NCBI RefSeq assembly: GCF_964340395.1
Contig: NC_135564.1
Location: forward strand, 6,192,861-6,256,860
From: Glandiceps talaboti
Lineage: Eukaryota > Hemichordata > Enteropneusta > Spengelidae
Direction of reading: 5' to 3'
Length of the DNA stretch: 64,000 nucleotides
The position numbers and the translations under genes were made by a program. Below the pieces are notes generated by a model. The model made no database searches and had not been told where the DNA came from. It saw nothing but the letters and a program-made list of their open reading frames with translations. Below are positions 28,701 to 37,253 of the stretch, in pieces (position 1 is the first letter of the stretch; every line of letters begins with the position of its first letter).

Positions 28701-31700
28701 ACATCGTGATATAAACATCCACTCTTACATGTACACCAATACAATTATAGCACACAAGCCAAGTTATTGTCTTTGAATAGAAAATATGGATTACATATAG
28801 GTACTGATTGTTCTACGTCACGAAAACACGTGTCTATGTCACTGGTTCTGCAGTGCTCGAAATATGAGTCAAAAAATTTTGAATCCCCATTATTTCCCCC
28901 CAATTTTTCATAAATAAACTTGAAGAGGTATAATTATATTACTCCCAAATATTTCTCTTCATTCAACCAGAAAATACTTGTGCCCTAAAGGTTTGTCACT
29001 ACTCATCTAGCTACTCATAGTGACAAGGCCCCTTAGGTCACTCATATTTTCCTTGACCAAAGGAAAAATATCAAATCATGTATATTCAAAAATTACATAT
29101 TTTGTATCTGGATCAAACAAGTTCCTATATAACTATTGCTACAAAACTTGTGACATATTAACAAAAATGAGATATATGAAATACACTGTACAGAAGTCAT
29201 CTAATTTACAAATGTGAGCCACTGCCCTGGGTCCTGGGATACAAAATCCTAGCCACTAACTATAAGAATATACTCAAACAAAATATAGTTTCTGAGCAGA
29301 AATTTATATAATTTATGAGTCAAGTGAACTCTGACATTATGCTAATAATTAATAGGCCAAATCGACACTCGACATATACACGTACCTGGAACTTGGGATG
29401 CAGATTTTATACATACATGTACATGTAGTGATTACGACGCTTTGAAAAATTGTGTCTGTCATTATGAAAAACACTTCACCTATATATGTGTATCAGATGA
29501 CAACTGAACGTTAACATACGTGTACAGCAAACTAGTATTTGTTATGAATTCATCACATTCACAACTAAATACTTAATGGTTCAATTTCACACTTCAAAGT
29601 TTCTGGTTATGGTAGAAGCGACAAATTTGGTTTGTGTTAAGTACAATATATATTGGTTCTCCATTACAATTATCAAACACATCTTTCATATATTTTTTTT
29701 TTAATTTGTATATAAATATTGATCAACAATTTTCATTAAAAAGAGTTGTAAATTTCATCTTCTTCCATTAAGGATCAACTTTAGTAATGAAGACTCAGAC
29801 CCTGGAAACGTTATGTATGCCTAGTCAGGCTCGAAATTAACAGCAGTCCCATGTCCAAAGGCTACTCGGTAGCCCCCACTCAGGCTACCGCTGATTATTT
29901 GATAGTTTCACGGATGGAAGATTTACAGACATGAAAGACTTTCAATAACAAAGATATTTCCATGATTGAAGGAGCTCTGTTTTCAGTTCAGGAATATGGA
30001 ACTACCGGTCAACATTTTAATGTAATCTTAATTTCTGAAATTGGTAGCCCACTGGGATCACCAAAGAAAAAACGTTAATTTCGAGCCCTGATTGGTGTGC
30101 GTGATTAATTTAGAGATAAATACATGTACATAGACATCGCTCAACTTTAGTGTCACTGCTGACATTTTGGAATGCACCAGGAGATGTTTTGTGTACAATT
30201 ATCATTAATTAAGTAACTTTGTCTAATGTAGCACGAGGAGCTCAAACACTTCATATCGATCATTAAAACACATTAACAAATTAAAATCATCAATTTTATT
30301 ACGTTAACTTTTCCTCTATGACACTTATTTATAATTTCAAAGTCCCAAATTTATTTGAAATTCTAATTTTAATTATTAAATTCAATTTAATCAAAATAAC
30401 TATACTGGTTGTTAGATTGATTACATAAAAGTGAAAAACTTCATTTTAACATGACCCCGGTACAATTTGTAAATTACAACAACGTAACCTTTAACCTTTT
30501 AGACTTATCAATCTCAGAGTACAGACACAAGACTTAAATAATCTAATATACAACTGAAAACTTCTACTCACACTGTCAAACAATATTTGTAAGGAGAAGC
30601 GAATCAAAAAGTTTCGCTGATATCTTGTGAGCAGCACCAGGGGTGTACTCACTTTCTTCACTATAATTCAATGTGTATATGAAGTACACCCCTGATGATG
30701 CTAGTAAGACATCAGGCAAACTTTTCATCAGACTTCTAACCAATGCAAAGTTATAGTCTGAATCTTATATGATTGCAAAACCTCATGTGTTTGAAAAAAA
30801 ATTTTTGCACATACAACCAACTGGGCTGTTTTTGCCACTGTCTTCCTACAGTAGACAGATTATCAGTGGTGACTCACCACTAGTTATGTTAATTCCAATG
30901 TTCATCATAAGTCAACAAAAAATACATATACCAGCCTTGCGATGGCAAGGATGTCCAGTTGTCTCTTTTTCATAAACATCATTTTTGCAATTGTTCAAGA
31001 TCTCGTCGATCACACAAGATTTTTCTTGTATTCAAAAACTTATTTTAAAACCCCTGAAATTCTCAATTCTAAATAACGGTACCCTAACATAAAATAACTG
31101 ATTTTACCAGTCTCTGTATTGCATCTCATTGCTACTGGATCAAGAAAACTGTCTTACCTTTATTAAGTTAGTTTTTTCTGAAGCTAAGGCATTTACACTA
31201 CTTTCATACCACACATAAATACGAATATCTTGATCAGCATTTCTTTTCCTGATTGAGTGATGTGACTCTATATATGTATGTCTGACCTGCAAGAAAGAGA
31301 ATCAATCAATCAATCAATCAATCAATCGATCGATCAATAAATTAATCAATCAATCACCAGTTTCAACTTCAAGTGAAATGTATAAAATTAAGAGGTTCTG
31401 TTATGTTCAAAGACTCTCAAGGACAGACAAGTTTTTTAAGTTTTATATTAAGGCGACACAATAACTTTAGTGGCTTGCCTTAAATTAATCAATCAATTTA
31501 TTTATTTATACAGCAGAAGTTTCAAGAACAACCTAAAGTTAAGAACCACAGTACAATTAGGATGTTCTTAAAAACAGACACATATTTTAAAACTCTAAGG
31601 TGTTAGCTGTAGGTTTTTGGCATAATTCTGAGCTTTTTCCACAGATGTAATTCGGTACAAGAGATTATTCATTTAGAACACTATAGCTTCCAGTAGAACA

Positions 31701-34700
31701 CAGAATTCAAAGGTACTGTAAAATCACAAGGCTTTCAAGAATAGATATATTTTATGCTATCTTTACATTTTTGCCATAATTCCAACTGTATCACTAGTCA
31801 TATCCTACAAATGGAATACAGCATCATATTACAAGCAACACTTGCCATGGACAAGAGAGAAGCAACCTCGGAGTAAGAACCAGAAACTGTAAAATGGTGA
31901 CTAATTGAAATGTCCACATGGCATAACCTCTACTTCCGACAGATTCATTGATTTGGAAACATGAAATGGAAAAGTAGCACAGATAATACCTGTGTGTGTT
32001 TCAGGTATAATTATATATGTCCAATCATGGTATTAGTATTCACATCACGTATGATGTCTCCCTGGTTAGTTTTCCAAGATTTTTCTGAGTATATTGTTTA
32101 TCTTGTTTCTATTTTTATGGTCTTCTGCTCTATTTTAAGACACTACACCTTAGATTTCGCTGTGTGTTCTTTTATATGTTCATGCATGTCATGCCACCAG
32201 TCAAGAACAAAAATACATTATCATAACTTAAGACAACATAACCATCACATAATACAACACACAACTTATCAGTGTTATCTCACATACATTCAAGAAGCAA
32301 TATAACATAACTTCTTAACATAATCATTACACTTTATCACAGCAGATCATATCATACATACACATATGTAATACAGTATTATTTGATTGGGTCTTACATT
32401 AAAAATGAGATATTTATATCTAGGCCATATATTATATAGGCCATATATATTTAGGTCGCAATAAGAAATTAATATAGTTTTACAAAATCCTTAATTAAGT
32501 TACACTGGGTATATATAATCATATGTAATTTAAAAACACCAGGTGTAAATAGTATGTAAATAATTTATATACAACAGATGTAAATAATATATAAATAATT
32601 CAAATACACCAGATGTAAATATTATTCAAATAATTCAAATACACCAGATGTAAATAATATGTAAATAATTTAAATACACCAGATGTAAATAATATTCAAA
32701 TAATTCAAATACACCAGATGTAAATAATATTCAAATAATTCAAATACACCAGGTGAAATAATATGCAAATAATTTAAATACACCAGGTGTAAATGATATG
32801 TAAATAATTCAAATACACCAGATGTAAATAATATGTAAATAATTCAAATACACCACATGTAAATAATATGCAAATAATTCAAATACACCACATGTAAATA
32901 ATACGTAAATAATTCAAATACACCACATGTAAATAATATGTAAATAATTCAAATACACCACATGTAAATAATATGTAAATAATTCAAATATAATACATGT
33001 AAATAATATGTAAATAATTCAAATACACCACATTTAAACAATATTATATGTAAACAATTTAGATACACCAGATGTAAATATGTACTATGTGTATATATAC
33101 ACTGCACTAGCTTTACTTGGTGGAATTGCACATAATTATAATTTTAATAAAGGACTATATTTCAGAATTGACAGCCACTCTATCTTATCAATAAACTAAT
33201 TACTATTAATACTATGGATGTTTTATTGTAAATATGCATTTAAAAAAAGTAGTAAACGTGTTAAAGTAAACTCTGTGATCGGACAAAAGTGGCCAGCATT
33301 GAAGGCAGTGGTGTATACCACCGATGTGTAGAAGTTTGGTAGTTGAGGATGACAGTTAACCAACATCATTAATTTCCTATAATATTATACACAAAATTTT
33401 GAGTCAAATTTTTTTTTTGTCAAAATTGAAAATATTGTCAAGGGTATAAAAATTACTAAAACATGTTTCATGCAATGGAGAATTGTAAAAATATAAACAT
33501 AACTTTATGATAAAAAAGCTACTTGTCACAATATAATTAAATATTCACATTTCACTTACGGAAGGAAATGAAATTGGCACACTAGAAATGATGACTTCTT
33601 TACTTTAATACTTGTTTCTATTGCCACTTGTCTGACACCAACATGGCTAATGAAATTTGTCGAAGAGCTTAATACACTTTATGAGAATTTATTAGTGTCT
33701 GTCTTTTTTACACCATTTGGGTACTTATTATTACTTCATATTAAGACTGATTTAGTTGAAGAAACTTGAAGACTGGAATAGTCTTTTACTTTTACAGACA
33801 AAATAATTCTATAATACAATCACTGGTAATAATATGACAGCCCCATGAAACATGAGTGCATGTGTGGCATACTCAGGGTATTTGTATGAGTGCTTGCAGT
33901 GTTCTCTGCGGCTATTACTTTCACAAGAGAAGCAAGAGAAAGTGCAGCATAAACACTGCAGGCACAAGCGCAAATACTAGAGTTGCACGAGTTCTGTTAT
34001 TATTACATATGTTTAGTTGGAAAAGTAAATTTCAACAACAACAAAATGTAAATACTGTGCGATCACACACAGTCGTGTACAACAAATGATTGTGTCTTCA
34101 TTTGCATGTCATTTGCATACAGGTATACAAACATGTTTTCGGTATTGCACCCCAGTGCAAATACCACTAGTATGTGTGCGCAACGGTTCAAGTATTTTGT
34201 GGTACATACAATAACAAAATGTATGTAATAATTGTCTCGCACTATACATGTGGGTTCTTCTATGATCTCTCTTGCTCCACCGTAGTAAGACATTCCGTTC
34301 TGATAACGGTAGTTTAATGCTAGTGGAATGATGACATACTCATATGATTGAAGGTTGAGGTTGTAGCAAAACTGAATGAAGTAACCAATTACAACTGACA
34401 TGCACTGTTCACCCTTTCCCCAACAGGAGAGTTACATGTAGTTAGATTTTCAGTAGAATTTGTCCATTTGACTACATGTATACGTAGAGAAACTGAGATC
34501 ACAGTATATTTACTAGACTACAGTAATAAGTATGATTGGTTTTATTTGGAGTTCAGACTTCACGACTACAACGCGTTTCAAGTCAATGTGAAGTAATCAA
34601 TTTACCTACTTTACTTTATTATCTTGAGATAATTATCTTTTTACTCAGTTAACACTTGCACTGAGTGACTGTCACCATGTCTTGCCTGTCTTTTCCATTC

Positions 34701-37253
34701 AACCATGATAAACTAACTTTTCAAACAAGAAAGTGAAGTCACTCATAATTTACAATATTCCTAACACAATTCTACAAATGATTTCTTGCATGTGACAAAT
34801 CCATATGAAATACTGTAAACCAGGCAATTTTCGCTAAAGACTAATTTCTGCGGGAGGGGAAAAATGCAAAAATAAGTTGTGACTAAAAATGCCTTCTTGC
34901 ACATGAATACAATAATGTACCAGTCTGGTAATTAGAGAAAATTAATCTTTGAAAACTAGCTGAAGACTGTGAAATCACAAAAACTTTCTCGTAGTGAAAA
35001 TATCTAGGTTTACAGCTAGGTGACAGTGCTAGTATGGCATACTCAAAATATTTATACAAGTGTTTGCGGTGTTCTCAATGACTATATTGTATACTTTCAT
35101 AGACCAAAATTTGTAACAAAATACCTTGTGTGATGTAAAATACACTGTGCCACCTCATTGAAACTCTATAGTCACTCTGGTTTGGCATTAATTGAAACTG
35201 TACTATAGTCACTCTGGTTTGGTAGTAATTGAAACGCTGGTTTTGTAGTATTTGAAACTCTATAGTCACTCTGGTTTGGTAGTAGACATATCACAATCAA
35301 ATGCCTTGAATTAGACTGAAAACTTGTAATACATTGTATTTATAAGTACAGAAGTCTGTATATTAATTACAAAATGTAGTAGCTGGCTTTATATTTGGGT
35401 CACAAATTTATCACTTTATCATCGATGCAACTGTTGCTGATAAACACTGCTTGAAGTTTAAAATACATATGAATCACTTCTGAAAAACTTCTCCTTTTAC
35501 CTCAATATTGATACAGTAGTTAAAAATTTTATTAATTCATCTGTACACTTATACATTTTAATTTATTTACTTATATTTTAATCGTCACGCCAGAATATAT
35601 CGAATGAATGAAAACTATTTTTTATCATAATTATTATATTGTTTTTTATTAATGAAATATAACTAAAGAGGTTAATAGTTTCGATAATGTTTGTGGTGGC
35701 ATAAGTATAAGAATTAATATTTTGTTGATAAGACGTTAAAAAAATAATAATTTGTAAAAGTGTCATTATGTTGTAAATAGAGTATAAAAATCAATCACTG
35801 TAGAAATACAATATTAATATGTACATTTTAGCTAAATAAAAACAAACATATTTCATCTATAAAATTTTACAATTAATTTATCCTTGTATTTTGTTCCATA
35901 CATTTGGAGCCAAGGAGGTATACTAATTGATGTTTGGAAGCAGTATGGCTGAAAGTCCATAACTGCAGACCTAGAGAACTAGTCCTTATATAGATCTAGT
36001 CTTGCTGGCTGCACACACACACATCGACTTGGATGACTCATTGTCCCCAGCTGTACATCTAATTCTTTTCTGTCACTATAATGAGATAATATAGCTTACT
36101 TTCCAGGTACTCCCTGACAAAGTCAATCACACATCAAATACACTAGCTGGGTTTTCTTATCATGTCTTACATCCTTGGATGAAAAGGAAGATTTTTTCTT
36201 GCCATTTGACTACTTTTAAGTGCAAGAAGCACAGATTTGATTTTCTCTAATGTAAAATGTATAGCTTTCTGTACAACGATACGGTAAATAAGCCTGGAAA
36301 TGTTCGCTATAAAAGACTTGTTTTGTTAATTTCGCTGGAAATATAAAAGTAATGACTAAAACGCATTCTTGTACATGTATCAGTCTGGTAATTAGTAGAA
36401 ATAAAGTCATTGAGAACAAGCTGAAGACTAAAATCACAAAATTTCCTATTAGTGAAAACAGCCAAGTTTACAGTATCTAATGTATGGATGCCAAGCTTCT
36501 AGACTCCTGTGAATGCAGTTTGTTGGTTTAAAAATCCTTCAGATATTATCTCCCTTACCTAAGTTGTATTCGAAATGAAACGAAATCTCGCAGGGAATCT
36601 ACATGTAGTATTACACAATTATTTAAAAGTGTTTATTGTCTAATGTATCGTTATTTTAATTTTTATCTTTTTCCTTGTTTGATTTTTCAGCATTCGGTTT
36701 CAGAAATACACATTTCACATCACCACATATCCCTCCAATACTATGCGTTCGCAGTGTTGTTTTCCATAAAACTCTTTTCGTGTCTGTTGTGATTACCTAA
36801 CGTAACATGACAATTGACATTGTTATGTTAATATCACTTTGTTTTCTTGAGCAAGCCAGACATTTCAATTTCGGCACACATCATGAATAACGGAAAACAC
36901 TTATTTGGTTTCAAATCATATGCGTTACATAGAGTCATCTTAACTTCTTCAGCGAGTTTTTCTGTGACCTACATTACGATATACATGATCGCGTTGACGC
37001 CTCGCATTGTTGACATATTACCGGAGCAGGTATTTTTAACTCCCGGACTCGCTTCTCTTCCGGGATGAACGACGTTGAAATTGTACAATAAATGTATCAT
37101 TGAGGATGAATTAACGCTTACCTCATTAAGGCCAGGGTGTTGATGATTACACTTATGAGCGGTTGTAAAAATATGGACGGGTAAAAACATGAGTAACAAC
37201 ACAAACACTCTCCGGTCGTCAGCTCTACCTGTCCGCTGTGTCCCTATCGCCAT
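4011..37253 (-). CDS. LMLN: Leishmanolysin-like (M8) zinc metallopeptidase, complete 17-exon gene
   Basis: Secreted or membrane-anchored metalloprotease of the leishmanolysin/invadolysin family (peptidase M8). Spliced CDS is 2043 nt (680 aa), close to the length I recall for vertebrate LMLN. Exons: 37122-37253, 31158-31286, 28550-28632, 27887-28001, 26897-27078, 25834-25939, 18545-18639, 13757-13874, 10801-10908, 10438-10625, 9667-9799, 9025-9114, 8314-8383, 7873-8003, 5140-5359, 4357-4407, 4011-4102. All introns are GT-AG and phases match throughout. Visible features: N-terminal hydrophobic signal, propeptide HKCNHQ resembling the gp63 cysteine switch, basic RKR site, zinc motif HEILH at residues 243-247 followed by GF, probable third ligand His364 in MTGIHSQ, Cys-rich C-terminal part, hydrophobic C-terminus suggesting a GPI signal or membrane tail. 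The catalytic residues are intact. It is divergent from ACOT13 and lies upstream of it on the opposite strand. The large introns are full of repeats. Confidence 0.95.
4357..4407 (-). CDS. LMLN: LMLN exon 16: Ser/Thr/Pro linker
   Basis: 51 nt micro-exon. Encodes [16 protein letters not shown], a low-complexity stalk before the C-terminal hydrophobic tail. It keeps frame with both neighbours and has tatag acceptor and gtgagt donor. Assigned from splice phase and position, since the composition is not itself diagnostic. Confidence 0.82.
5140..5359 (-). CDS. LMLN: LMLN exon 15: Cys-rich C-terminal domain
   Basis: 220 nt. Encodes [20 protein letters not shown], then [16 protein letters not shown] and [11 protein letters not shown], corresponding to the GxLLCPSCWDFC region of vertebrate LMLN. 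Ends one base into a Gly/Val codon with donor gtagga. Confidence 0.94.
6152..6467. mobile_element. MITE-like element with imperfect terminal inverted repeats
   Basis: Left end CCTAACAAAAAAATTGGG and right end AATTAATTTTTTAGG are imperfect inverted repeats of about 30 bp. There is no coding capacity and no convincing target duplication. Confidence 0.35.
6735..7085. repeat. Degenerate tandem duplication in LMLN intron 14
   Basis: The segment TCTACTATACTCAAAGCAAT occurs at about 6737 and again at about 6908, each followed by GGGTCCACC and CTACTGAGG. Flanking TATGGAACT and CTATACTATA motifs recur near 7030. An ORF of 91 codons across it is an artefact. Confidence 0.6.
7191..7647. mobile_element. 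Mutator-like MITE, copy 1 (457 bp)
   Basis: Begins CAATCTGATTAAAATCCGAT and ends with the reverse complement. Inverted arms are about 115 bp. It is flanked by a 9-bp target duplication with one mismatch (TGAGAATAT left, TGAGCATAT right). Long arms and 9-bp duplications are typical of Mutator-like elements. No ORF of its own. Lies in LMLN intron 14. Confidence 0.8.
7873..8003 (-). CDS. LMLN: LMLN exon 14
   Basis: 131 nt. Encodes [20 protein letters not shown] and RQWGSGCYQ. The WGSGCYQ block is a hallmark of LMLN C-terminal domains. Phase goes 1 to 0 correctly. Confidence 0.93.
8155..8302. repeat. About 67-bp tandem repeat, two copies, beside LMLN exon 13 donor
   Basis: TCAGTTTAGCC followed by CATTATTGAGTGTCAGTGGT is repeated twice with small indels. 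It ends about 10 bp from the exon 13 donor in intron 13. Confidence 0.7.
8314..8383 (-). CDS. LMLN: LMLN exon 13
   Basis: 70 nt. Encodes [20 protein letters not shown] then NAP, ending one base into a Glu codon. Short exon with a tgcag acceptor and gtaagt donor. The intron just downstream carries a roughly 67-bp tandem repeat. Confidence 0.9.
8957..8999 (-). pseudogene. Decayed partial copy of LMLN exon 12
   Basis: Reads [14 protein letters not shown] on the minus strand against [14 protein letters not shown] in exon 12. It lies directly downstream of exon 12 in gene orientation, lacks a usable donor at the equivalent place, and has lost the Cys. It looks like the remnant of a local tandem duplication, not a working exon. 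Confidence 0.7.
9025..9114 (-). CDS. LMLN: LMLN exon 12
   Basis: 90 nt, 30 codons, phase 0. Encodes [20 protein letters not shown] then [10 protein letters not shown], matching the YYGGSVEIADYCP block of LMLN. A decayed partial copy of this exon lies 25 nt into the next intron (8957-8999). Confidence 0.95.
9301..9440. mobile_element. Short palindromic MITE, copy 1
   Basis: Arms GTATTTGCACAAGTGCTTGC and AACACTGCAAGTACAAATGC form a near-palindrome. Related copies at about 33845-33985 and 35030-35100 share GTGGCATACTCA and the CTTGCAGTGTTC core. Confidence 0.55.
9474..9498. repeat. ATT trinucleotide microsatellite
   Basis: About eight ATT units in LMLN intron 11. Confidence 0.85.
9667..9799 (-). 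CDS. LMLN: LMLN exon 11
   Basis: 133 nt. Encodes a Cys-containing segment with [20 protein letters not shown] and [17 protein letters not shown], matching the DQRAVAVCN...LPQEYQ region of LMLN. Donor gtaaag, ends phase 0. Confidence 0.93.
10074..10265. repeat. 43-bp minisatellite in LMLN intron 10
   Basis: About 4.5 copies of a unit containing GGGAACCTGGAAGGGACTGT followed by TTGCATGTATGCAGACATGG. Because 43 is not divisible by 3, the open frames over it cycle through all three phases, which explains the overlapping pseudo-ORFs on both strands. Confidence 0.9.
10438..10625 (-). CDS. LMLN: LMLN exon 10: third zinc His
   Basis: 188 nt. Begins [20 protein letters not shown], with the His likely to be the third zinc ligand, then [20 protein letters not shown] and [18 protein letters not shown]. 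Ends with two bases of an Arg codon. Confidence 0.95.
10801..10908 (-). CDS. LMLN: LMLN exon 9
   Basis: 108 nt, 36 codons, phase 0 at both ends. Encodes [36 protein letters not shown], the conserved ELENQGG-type block. Acceptor is preceded by a T-run, donor gtaaga. Confidence 0.95.
10955..11340. repeat. Dispersed repeat, copy A
   Basis: About 380 bp shared with 42935-43385, including AGAATCCAATATGGC, CGAATACTGTGTTA and TCCTTGAAAACAAGA. Same orientation in both copies. No protein coding seen. Class unknown. Confidence 0.7.
11493..11520. repeat. C28 homopolymer
   Basis: Run of 28 C on the plus strand inside LMLN intron 8, equivalent to G28 on the transcribed message. Confidence 0.9.
12580..12935. 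repeat. Dispersed repeat, copy A (second family)
   Basis: Shares TTACTGAAGCA, CAATTGACTAAACTCCAACTTGGTA-like sequence, AGATATAAC and AAGTATTTTCAC with 49860-50200 in FAAH intron 7. Not coding. Confidence 0.6.
13440..13680. repeat. Degenerate 55-65-bp tandem repeat in LMLN intron 8
   Basis: About four copies of GGAGGTCTGCACAGAGTTT, ACCAATACA and CATGGTATGTGGCAC motifs, followed by the C17-A39 homopolymer pair near exon 8. Confidence 0.75.
13687..13742. repeat. C17-A39 homopolymer pair beside LMLN exon 8
   Basis: C run 13687-13703 followed by A run 13704-13742. In the message it reads U39 then G17, starting 15 nt after the exon boundary. Confidence 0.95.
13757..13874 (-). CDS. LMLN: LMLN exon 8
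   Basis: 118 nt. Encodes [19 protein letters not shown] and [11 protein letters not shown], matching the conserved YQWSDKVVR region of LMLN. A T39-G17 homopolymer block (in gene orientation) starts 15 nt after the exon boundary. Confidence 0.95.
14157..14275. repeat. 48-bp tandem repeat in LMLN intron 7
   Basis: About 2.5 copies of CAGATAGCCAAGTCTC followed by GGGCTATACTATCAATCCAG and TATGTC. Confidence 0.8.
14843..15304. mobile_element. Mutator-like MITE, copy 2
   Basis: Same family as 7191-7647: same left end CAATCTGATTAAAATCCGAT, same arms and interior. Right end has lost about 11 terminal bases but is followed directly by ACTCCAGTT, which pairs with ACTTCAGTT at the left flank as a 9-bp target duplication with one mismatch. 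Lies in LMLN intron 7. Confidence 0.78.
15347..15418. repeat. 33-bp-arm inverted repeat
   Basis: CAGAACTAAGCTTTTGCTCA with AGACTTAAACTTG pairs with CAAGTTTAAATCTTGAGTGA and AAGCTCAGTTCTG around a 6-nt loop. A few mismatches. Possibly a short MITE. Confidence 0.6.
15790..15990. repeat. Tandem repeats of GGACTTATTTTAGYGGTATG type
   Basis: Four to five degenerate copies of ACTTATTTTAG...GGTATGTCT. A larger block TAAAGATACACTTGAAATAA occurs at about 15757 and again near 15922. Confidence 0.7.
16894..17241. mobile_element. Palindromic MITE with TTAA-type ends, copy 1
   Basis: Left end TTAAAGTGGCCATGTGGAT, right end ATCCCTATGGCGACTTTGA. Arms of about 130 bp (TTTAATTTATTAAAACAATT against its complement). 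Same family as 18700-19050 and the collapsed copy at 23846-23936. Confidence 0.75.
17582..17616. repeat. Perfect 15-bp hairpin
   Basis: TTATATGGAGGTATT and AATACCTCCATATAA separated by TAAGC. Intronic. Confidence 0.8.
17847..18460. repeat. 60-bp minisatellite in LMLN intron 7
   Basis: Eight or more copies of a unit with GATGATTTGTACCAAGTGAT, AAACAAGAATATTTGTGTGT and GTGGCTTAGAAATATATCCC. The unit is 60 bp, so a frame stays open for five units and gives an artefactual 98-codon ORF. Starts about 85 bp inside the intron from exon 7. Confidence 0.9.
18545..18639 (-). CDS. LMLN: LMLN exon 7
   Basis: 95 nt. Encodes [20 protein letters not shown], the strongly conserved LMLN segment directly after HEILHAL. 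A 7-kb intron precedes it, and a 60-bp tandem repeat begins about 85 bp inside the following intron. Confidence 0.95.
18700..19050. mobile_element. Palindromic MITE with TTAA-type ends, copy 2
   Basis: Begins TTAAAGTGGCCATATGGAT and ends ACATGGCCAACTTTAA, giving TTAA on both sides of AGTGGCC and GGCCAACT ends. A TTAA duplication suggests a piggyBac-type transposase, though TA cannot be excluded. Confidence 0.75.
20386..20630. repeat. Dispersed repeat, copy A (third family)
   Basis: CACATGTCTATGTCATTGG, GTGCTC, CATTATTTTCC and GTGACAAGGCCCCTTATGTC recur at 28815-29060 in the same order. Confidence 0.65.
22500..22935. repeat. Tandem repeats with CATCCATATATGG
   Basis: Four or five degenerate copies of a roughly 100-bp unit including TTAGGATATTGCTTGTTTCA, CATCCATATATGG and CCATATTTGGGCAGTCA. 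Confidence 0.7.
23165..23475. repeat. About 130-bp tandem repeat, 2.3 copies
   Basis: GAATCTGCAGAACA, CACTATCA, GAGACAAATACAGTTACAAA, AGTCACAACGTCAGACAAAT and TGAAACATTAAAAA recur in order. Confidence 0.8.
23846..23936. mobile_element. Collapsed copy of the TTAA palindromic MITE
   Basis: Left end TTAAAGCAGCCATATGGAT joins directly to the distal arm (AAATTGTTTTATAAATTAAA and CAAATACCCAATTCTCGTCC). The centre of the palindrome is deleted. Confidence 0.65.
24240..24450. mobile_element. Dispersed CCCATTTTAGACC element, copy 1
   Basis: Contains GACCCCATTTTAGACCAAAG, GGCACATATATGTATACTCA and AATAGGGGAGTAGCCCCC. Related copies at 41578-42115 (same strand) and 54340-54770 (opposite strand). No ORF, no ends resolved. 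Confidence 0.6.
25834..25939 (-). CDS. LMLN: LMLN exon 6: zinc-binding HExxH
   Basis: 106 nt. Encodes [20 protein letters not shown] and then [14 protein letters not shown] supplies two zinc-ligand histidines and the catalytic Glu. The exon ends at phase 0 right after HAL, and the GF that follows the motif starts exon 7. Confidence 0.95.
26090..26455. repeat. 98-bp minisatellite in LMLN intron 5
   Basis: Three to four copies of a unit with GTCACCACACAGTAAGAGAT, AGGGGCACAGTAAATGTTGG, TGCGTCAGTGGTGCATCG and AATTGGCTTAGAGGGCACAC. Confidence 0.9.
26897..27078 (-). CDS. LMLN: LMLN exon 5
   Basis: 182 nt, starting GCG TGT CGT. Encodes [20 protein letters not shown] and [14 protein letters not shown], the segment that in M8 peptidases precedes the zinc-site exon. 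Ends with two bases of an Arg codon. Confidence 0.93.
27887..28001 (-). CDS. LMLN: LMLN exon 4
   Basis: 115 nt. Encodes a Cys-containing stretch with [20 protein letters not shown], typical of the M8 catalytic N-domain. Donor is gtcagg, slightly weak. Phase carries correctly from exon 3 and ends at 0. Confidence 0.92.
28550..28632 (-). CDS. LMLN: LMLN exon 3
   Basis: 83 nt, starts phase 0 and ends with two bases of an Arg codon completed by exon 4. Encodes [17 protein letters not shown], the conserved segment ahead of the Cys-rich propeptide/catalytic junction in LMLN proteins. Flanked by ccacag acceptor and gtaagt donor. Confidence 0.92.
28815..29060. repeat. Dispersed repeat, copy B (third family)
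   Basis: CACGTGTCTATGTCACTGG, AGTGCTCG, CATTATTTCC, GTGACAAGGCCCCTTAGGTC and ACTCATATTTTCCTT match 20386-20630. Intron 2 of LMLN. Confidence 0.65.
29826..30090. mobile_element. hAT-like non-autonomous element (265 bp)
   Basis: Left end CAGGCTCGAAATTAAC and right end GTTAATTTCGAGCCCTG are terminal inverted repeats. The CAGGGCTCGAAATTAAC end is one I recognise from non-autonomous hAT-type elements of marine invertebrates. A clear 8-bp target duplication was not found. Intron 2 of LMLN. Confidence 0.6.
31158..31286 (-). CDS. LMLN: LMLN exon 2: propeptide with RKR site
   Basis: 43 codons, phase 0 at both ends, acceptor ttgcag and donor gtaaga. The peptide includes [20 protein letters not shown] is a possible furin-type processing site before the IRIYVWYE segment. 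Confidence 0.92.
31302..31352. repeat. (CAAT)n microsatellite
   Basis: Interrupted run of ATCA/ATCG units, starting about 15 bp upstream of LMLN exon 2 (in gene orientation). Confidence 0.85.
32545..33090. repeat. AT-rich 36-bp minisatellite in LMLN intron 1
   Basis: About 15 copies of ACACCAGATGTAAATAATAT followed by GTAAATAATTCAAAT. Extremely AT-rich. Confidence 0.9.
33845..33985. mobile_element. Short palindromic MITE, copy 2
   Basis: GTGTGGCATACTCAGGGTAT, GAGTGCTTGCAGTGTTC and AACACTGCAGGCACAAGCGC match the family at 9301-9440. Confidence 0.55.
34813..35015. mobile_element. TA-flanked MITE, copy 1
   Basis: Ends CTGTAAACC and GGTTTACAG; shares GTCTGGTAATTAG, AGCTGAAGACT and ATCACAAA with 36282-36473. 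TA precedes the left end. Confidence 0.6.
35030..35100. mobile_element. Fragment of the short palindromic MITE
   Basis: TGGCATACTCAAAATATTTA, ACAAGTGTTTGCGGTGTTCT match the left arm of copies at 9301 and 33845. Confidence 0.5.
35145..35285. repeat. TAGTCACTCTGGTTTGGTAG minisatellite in LMLN intron 1
   Basis: About four copies of a 36-bp unit with ACTCTATAGTCACTCTGGTT and TGGTAGTAATTGAA. The same unit occurs inverted at 53355-53560 in FAAH intron 1. Confidence 0.8.
36282..36473. mobile_element. TA-flanked MITE, copy 2
   Basis: Left end CGGTAAATAAGCC preceded by TA, right end AAGTTTACAG followed by TA. Interior as in 34813-35015. TA duplications fit a Tc1/mariner-type source. Confidence 0.6.
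37122..37253 (-). CDS. LMLN: LMLN exon 1: signal peptide and cysteine-switch motif
   Basis: First coding exon, 44 codons, donor gtaagc, phase 0. It holds a basic N-region, a hydrophobic core ([14 protein letters not shown]) and the propeptide motif HKCNHQHP. An in-frame upstream ATG at 37286 would add 11 residues, but its -3 base is C, while the ATG at 37253 sits in AACATGG, a better Kozak context that also gives a more typical signal peptide. The start is therefore placed at 37253. Confidence 0.9.

Noticed and set aside
36847..37068. 73-aa plus-strand ORF opposite LMLN exon 1
   Set aside because: Antisense overlap with the LMLN 5' region, no domain or splice support.
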